Below are positions 59,900 through 64,000 of a stretch of 64,000 nucleotides of DNA, in pieces. Every line of letters starts with the position of its first letter. Positions within the stretch are counted from its first letter, which is position 1. Both the position numbers and the translations under genes were made by a program. The notes beneath the pieces were generated by a model. It was not told the DNA's origin. It saw only the letters and a list, made by a program, of their open reading frames with translations, and did not search any database. This DNA is from Prorocentrum cordatum (taxonomy: Eukaryota; Sar; Dinophyceae; Prorocentrales; Prorocentraceae). Location: assembly GCA_963575745.1 (NCBI GenBank), contig CAUYUJ010000647.1, positions 372,501-436,500 on the forward strand. Reading direction: 5' to 3'.

Positions 59900-61898
59900 G
59901 ACCGTCGGCTGGCGGGCAAGGCTGCCTGCGAGGTGTTCAAAGACGAGATCCGGAATGCGCGTGGTGCTCACCAATACGCCATCGGCAGGCGGGCGGGCTG
60001 CGAACTGGTCCACAAGACCATAGCTGCGCTCACCGAAGCCAGCTCGACCAGTGTCGTGCTCAGCTTCGATGCCAGCAACGCCTTCAACTCGATGCCGCGA
60101 AGACGGGTCATGGACGGGGTTGCTACCAGAGCGCCTGAGCTGTACCACACCGCGCAGGCGTGGCTCGGAACGACTGTTACCACACACTTGCTCTGGAACG
60201 ACGCTGACACAGCCCTCCCTATACGAGCCACTCGCGGGGTGGACCAGGGATGCCCTCTGTCACCGGGGCTATTCGCTATTGCTTTGGCGGACGCACTTGG
60301 CGATATCGCGGTAGCGCTCCAGCGGCTGTCCCCCGAGTGCCGCGTTTTCTCTTACCTTGACGACATCATGGTGTTTGGGCCGCCAGAACAAGCAGACGCC
60401 GCCATCCAGATAGTCCTCGCGGCGCTCACGAACGCCGGGCTCCAGGTGAACCAGAGCAAGACCAAAGCCTGGACGAAGGACCCGGCGCAAGCCTTGCCCC
60501 CGACGGCGCAGCAGGCCCGGGTCGACACCCTCACGTGTCTGGGGAATGTGGCGACCTGGCTGGATCAAGAAGACGAGAGGGTCCGGGTTCACGCTGGCGC
60601 CGACGGAGCGGCCGCCGCGGCCAGGGCCACCGCTTTTCGTGCCCGCCTGCAAGAGCTTCGGGGTGCCGGACTTTCCGCAGAGGGAGCTTGGGTCCTCCTC
60701 CGCACCTTCGCCCAGGGCGCAGTGACTCACCACCTTCGCGCCGCGTGCAACTACAACTTAGCGTGGACTGACACTTTCGATGGCGCTGTGTTCGGATGCC
60801 TCGAAGACCTCCTGCAGGCCCCTCTGGACGACGCGCAAAGACTGCAGGCCACCCTGCGGCTGGTCGACGGGGGGGGGTCCCTCCCTTCAGCCAAGGAAAC
60901 AGCGCCGGCCGCGTACGCTGCGAGCTGGGCGCTCGTCATGCAGGACGTGGCCCGCGGCGCTGGGCTCGTTACTTGGGAGGACTTTCGGGCCCGCTGCCCC
61001 TTGACGTTCCAATCGTTGCGGGAGGCGGAGGCGGCGCTGCGAACGCAGGGAGCTATGGGGGACGACCCGCGCAACTGAAGCTGCAGGGGCAGTGGGGCAA
61101 AGCGAGGTCCTCGGCTGGGAGGGAACGCTTGCTGGGAACGTTGGGAGAGGACGACCGACTCCAATTCCGCGGAACAGGAGGACCAGGCGCCGGGGGATTC
61201 CTGCTCCCCCGTGAGGAGGGTGACCAGTCCATGCCAGATAAGCATTTCCTTGCGGTGTACAAGACGCGCTTGCGGGTGCCGGTGTGCCCGCCCGGTGCTC
61301 GCTGCCAGCACAAGTACGCCGACACAGGACTGCCGTGCAACGAGCCCTTGGACGCGCGCGGGTGGCACGCCTGCAGCTGCCCTGTGGGGGGGTCCCGCGC
61401 AGGCCGCCACGACAGCATGAGGGACTGGCACGCCCCCACGCACACGCGCCTCACGGGCTACTACGCGGTCAAGGAGCAACGGGTCCCTGGTTGGGACCGG
61501 ATGGACCCGCAGACGGGCGTCATGCAGGAGGCGAAGTTGGACGTTTGTACACGAGACCCAGCACAGGCCAGCCTGTGTATGTTGATTGGAGCGTTACCTG
61601 CGAATACAGCACCTACGGCCCTCGCAGGCGCGCTCGATCCAGCAGAGACGGGGTCGCGGCGGCGCAGACGGTCCACGAGAAGCGCGAGCGCTACCCTCCG
61701 CAGCACGGGAACTTGGCGCCCTTAGTGTTCGAGTCGGGCGGCCGCCCATCCGACACGGCCGTCGAGTTCGTCCGGTCGTACGGCCACGGGCTCGACGACG
61801 CTGACCGGGCCGTGGTCCTCGGAACGCTGTGGAGGCAAATCAGCAGACGCCTGCAGACCGGCAACGCCGAGATGCTGCTGAGTGCACTCGGACGCTAG
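59900..61898 (+). pseudogene. 5'-truncated non-LTR retrotransposon (RT plus restriction-like endonuclease)
   Basis: The frame from 59900 reads [17 protein letters not shown] and then classical reverse-transcriptase motifs: A ([14 protein letters not shown], catalytic Asp at 60068), B ([18 protein letters not shown]), C (FSYLDDIMVFG) and D (GLQVNQSKTKAW). It stops at 61076. The signal continues in the next phase from about 61050 (GRPAQLKLQGQWGKARS) through a Cys/His cluster (C----CQHKY, LPCNEPLDARGWHACSC, RHD) to EAKLDVCTRDP at about 61560. There it shifts again to PVYVDWSVTCEYS and SLGR-type C-terminus, stopping at 61896-61898. A Cys/His knuckle followed by a D...D pair (KLD-x14-D) matches the C-terminal restriction-like endonuclease of R2/CRE/NeSL-type LINEs. 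Two frameshifts and loss of everything before the RT fingers mean it is dead. Confidence 0.8.
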
Positions 61899-62260
61899 GC
61901 CGGCAGCTACCTGGGCACCAACCCTGCTGCCCACGGTGCTGTTCGGACAGGCGCCTGGACAAGGACCACCGCTACCGCGGCCAACACATGCGGCCGCACC
62001 CACCACTGCGGCAGCCTTGGCAACGCCAGCCGCCACCAACGGCCGTAGCCACCACCGCGGTTCTTGCGGCCACCGCCACGACCACAGCGGCCGCCCCCAG
62101 CACGGCGAACGAACGACGCAGCCACCGCAGCCCGGCCGCCTCCAGCACTACTACCACCAGCCCGGCTATCGCCAGGGCTGCCACGATGCGACCACCCGGC
62201 CCGACCCCCACGCCTTTCACCGCCCCCCGTCCCCCGTCCCCCTCCCCCCCCGCCCTTCCC
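61899..62260 (+). other. Probable 3' UTR of the retrotransposon
   Basis: CCACC/GCCGC-rich non-coding sequence follows the endonuclease stop. No poly-A or clear 3' repeat was seen. The CTC run after it could mark the 3' junction. Confidence 0.4.
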
Positions 62261-62312
62261 CTTCCCCTTCCTCCTCCTCCTCCTCCTCCTCCTCCTCCTC
62301 CTCCTCCTCCAC
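62261..62312 (-). repeat. CTC trinucleotide tract
   Basis: TCCTCCTCC run. Confidence 0.85.
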
Positions 62313-62439
62313 TAGTGTCGTGTCAGCTTTGTAGTCCCCGCCCTATGTGTAACGCATGCTGGTTAATTCAAAGCCCCTCACTGTGTCCCCACGGGTCCCC
62401 TTGGCGAAGGGGGAGGGGGGCCAACTCTGGCGCCCGTGG

Positions 62440-63070
62440 GTCTTTCCGCCGGGAGGGAGGGAGGGAGGACGGATGAGGGAGGAAGGAGGGAGGAGGGCGG
62501 AGGCAGGGAGGAGGGAAGAGGGAGGAGGGAGGAGGGAAGATGGAAGAGGGAGGAGGCCAGAGGGAGGAGGGACGAGGGAGGCGGGAGAAGGGAGGAGGGA
62601 GGAGGGAGGAGTGAGGAGGAGCAGGGAGGAGGGAGGGGGGTAGGATGGAGCAGGGAGGAGTGAGCAGGTAGGAGAGGAGAGGAGGAGAGGGATGAGCAGG
62701 GAGGAGTGAGGAGGCAGGAGGTAGGAGGGTGGAGGGATGGAGGGAGGAGGGAAAGAGGGTGGGAGGGAGTGAGGAGGGAGGAGGGAGGGAGGAGGAAGGA
62801 GGGAGAGGGAGTAGGGAGGAGGGGTAGGGAGGAGGAGGGAGAGGGAGGAGGGAGGGAGGGAGGATAGGAGCGGGGAGGAGGGCGGAGGGAGGATGGGATT
62901 GGAGGAGGAGGAGGAGGAGGAGGAGGAGGAGGAGGAGAGGAGGAGGAGGGAGGAGGAGGAGGAGGAGGAGGAGGAGAGGAGGATGAGGAGGAGGAGGAGG
63001 AGGAGGAGGTGGACGTGGAGGAGGAAGAGGTGGAAGAGGAGCAGGTGGAGGATAGGCCGAGGAGTAGCGA
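62440..63070 (+). repeat. GGGAGGA purine tract
   Basis: Seven-base-like GGGAGGA units (62450-62890), then pure GGA (62897-63040). Leu/Pro/Ser frames on the minus strand are artefacts. Confidence 0.9.
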
Positions 63071-63284
63071 AGGGAGGCAGGAAGGGGAGGATTGAGGCAG
63101 CCTTGCAGCCGCGCGCGCGTCGCCGCCGCATCCGCGGGCTCGGGCTCGAGCAGAGCTGCTAGGGCAGCCGGCCGTGGCAGCGGGGCCCGCCCGTCGCGGC
63201 CCGCGGCCCGCCCCTACTCGGGCGTCGGACGAAATGGGCATCCAAGTGCGGGCGCATGGGGGGTCGTTTGGGGATCGCTCGCTC
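63071..63284. other. No supported gene
   Basis: GC-rich spacer between purine and pyrimidine tracts. Confidence 0.4.
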
Positions 63285-63482
63285 CTCCTCCTTCTTTTCT
63301 GTGCTCCTCCTCCTGACCTTCCTCGCTTCCTTCTTCCCTTCCTCCCTCCCTTATTTCCCTCCTCCCTCCTCCTTCCTCCCTCCCGCCTCCGCCTTCTCCC
63401 TCCTTGCCCCCCCCATTCCTCCCTCCTCCTCCTCCTCCTCCCCCTCCTCCTCCTCCTCCTCCTCCTCCTCCTCCTCATCATC
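63285..63482 (-). repeat. CTC pyrimidine tract
   Basis: CTTCC-type units, then pure CTC, ending with TCATCATC immediately before the next ATG. Confidence 0.9.
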
Positions 63483-64000
63483 ATGGCATGCTCGGTGCAA
63501 TTCTCAGGGAGACGGCTATTGAGAGACCATCTGGCCTTCGATTCTCCCAGATGCAGCTTGGCATATCACTTGCACGGCGCTGTGTTAGACCTGGTTCATG
63601 CCAGACAGCTTGCACAGCAAGCAGTAGCAGACAAACATATAAACAACTCGGATACGGTAGTCGGAGAGCAGCATACCCAACACAGGTCAGCATACCGGAG
63701 CATGGGATCAATGCTTGCCTTTTCGCATGTTGATGACGATGAGGCAAGCGACCTCCTCCAAGAAGCAGAGTATGCGCATGATCCCGGTACTGTGCAGAGC
63801 GTCCGAGCCTTGTTTGCACGAGCGAGAGACGAGGCTCCAGAGCAGTTGACGGTACAATGCGCAGATCGTTTGCAGAAGTTTCGCACGCACGATACCAGCA
63901 GCCAGCGTCGGAATGGCTGCCAAGGAGGGTGCACCGCATTGAGATTTGTGTGTTCAATCTTCTCTCGGGCAAGCGCAGAGAAGGAGATATATGCAGGCAT
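63483..64000 (+). CDS. Hypothetical protein, N-terminal 172 codons, runs off the window
   Basis: From the ATG at 63483 the frame is open to the window end without a stop. It begins MACSVQFSGRRLLRDHLAFD and includes an acidic helical segment (DDDEASDLLQEAEYAHDPGT) and AEKEIYAG at the edge. The DNA has lower GC than its surroundings and normal composition, unlike the flanking repeat frames. No domain is recognised; the Gln/Ala/His-rich helices could be coiled or a DNA-binding or transposon-type region. A minus-strand frame of 163 codons overlaps it but is less protein-like. Confidence 0.45.
   Translation, partial: MACSVQFSGRRLLRDHLAFDSPRCSLAYHLHGAVLDLVHARQLAQQAVADKHINNSDTVVGEQHTQHRSAYRSMGSMLAFSHVDDDEASDLLQEAEYAHDPGTVQSVRALFARARDEAPEQLTVQCADRLQKFRTHDTSSQRRNGCQGGCTALRFVCSIFSRASAEKEIYAG

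Noticed and set aside
58577-60187. 536-codon minus-strand Leu/Pro/Ser frame
   Set aside because: Complement of the GGA tract, overlapping the RT-coding strand of the retrotransposon.

Overview
This window looks like nuclear DNA of a dinoflagellate-type alga. It is mostly GC-rich, has very little recognisable coding sequence, and is packed with trinucleotide tracts (GGA/CTC, GAT/ATC, GAC/GTC), minisatellites, foldback elements and degenerate dispersed repeats. Coding fragments appear as short exons behind polypyrimidine-AG acceptors, one intron seems to use a GC-AG boundary, and a decayed non-LTR retrotransposon of restriction-like-endonuclease type is present. The assignment is inference: there is no rRNA, complete spliced-leader gene or organellar gene to fix the lineage. 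Most long open frames are by-products of GC-rich or triplet-repeat DNA and are not called as genes.

Layout. 1-4.5 kb: foldback repeat, a 60-bp phased repeat, a ~240/490-bp composite tandem repeat and a dispersed AT-rich motif. 4.5-10.5 kb: CTTGG-rich composite repeats around a 1.6-kb GTC tract. 10.5-13.4 kb: TIR elements carrying CTTCT-N-AGAAG palindromes. 13.4-18.2 kb: a 340-bp tandem repeat ending in a conserved hairpin, a degenerate multi-frame ORF region, and an array of GACTGTCAGTC boxes. 18.2-23.8 kb: more composite repeats. 23.9-26.6 kb: a TIR element with a GCTTTA core next to the best gene, a 646-codon multi-pass membrane protein. 26.6-31.6 kb: foldbacks, a ~490-bp inverted repeat and candidate exons. 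31.7-33.7 kb: two exons of a GT28-type (sterol glucosyltransferase-like) gene whose intron carries a second copy of the TIR element plus two foldbacks. 34-45 kb: acidic-repeat ORF, 78-bp satellite, GAT tract, TIR elements, hairpins and CCAAG blocks. 45-57 kb: ATC/GAT megatracts, a recent 533-bp duplication, CCAAG blocks and minisatellites. 57-62.3 kb: GGA tract and the broken retrotransposon. 62.3-64 kb: purine tracts and an ORF that runs off the end.

How it fits together. There is no operon-like organisation. The signal is repeat biology: at least five structurally distinct families recur at two to eight sites. They are (1) a ~700-bp TIR element with a variable hexamer core; (2) a palindrome-studded MITE-like family; (3) a ~45-bp-arm foldback family; (4) CTTGG/CCAAG composite elements with an AT-rich core, a 118-bp cassette or a Helitron-like terminal hairpin; and (5) a ~240-bp arm repeat that forms a giant hairpin. 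Several sit inside inferred introns or abut coding ends.
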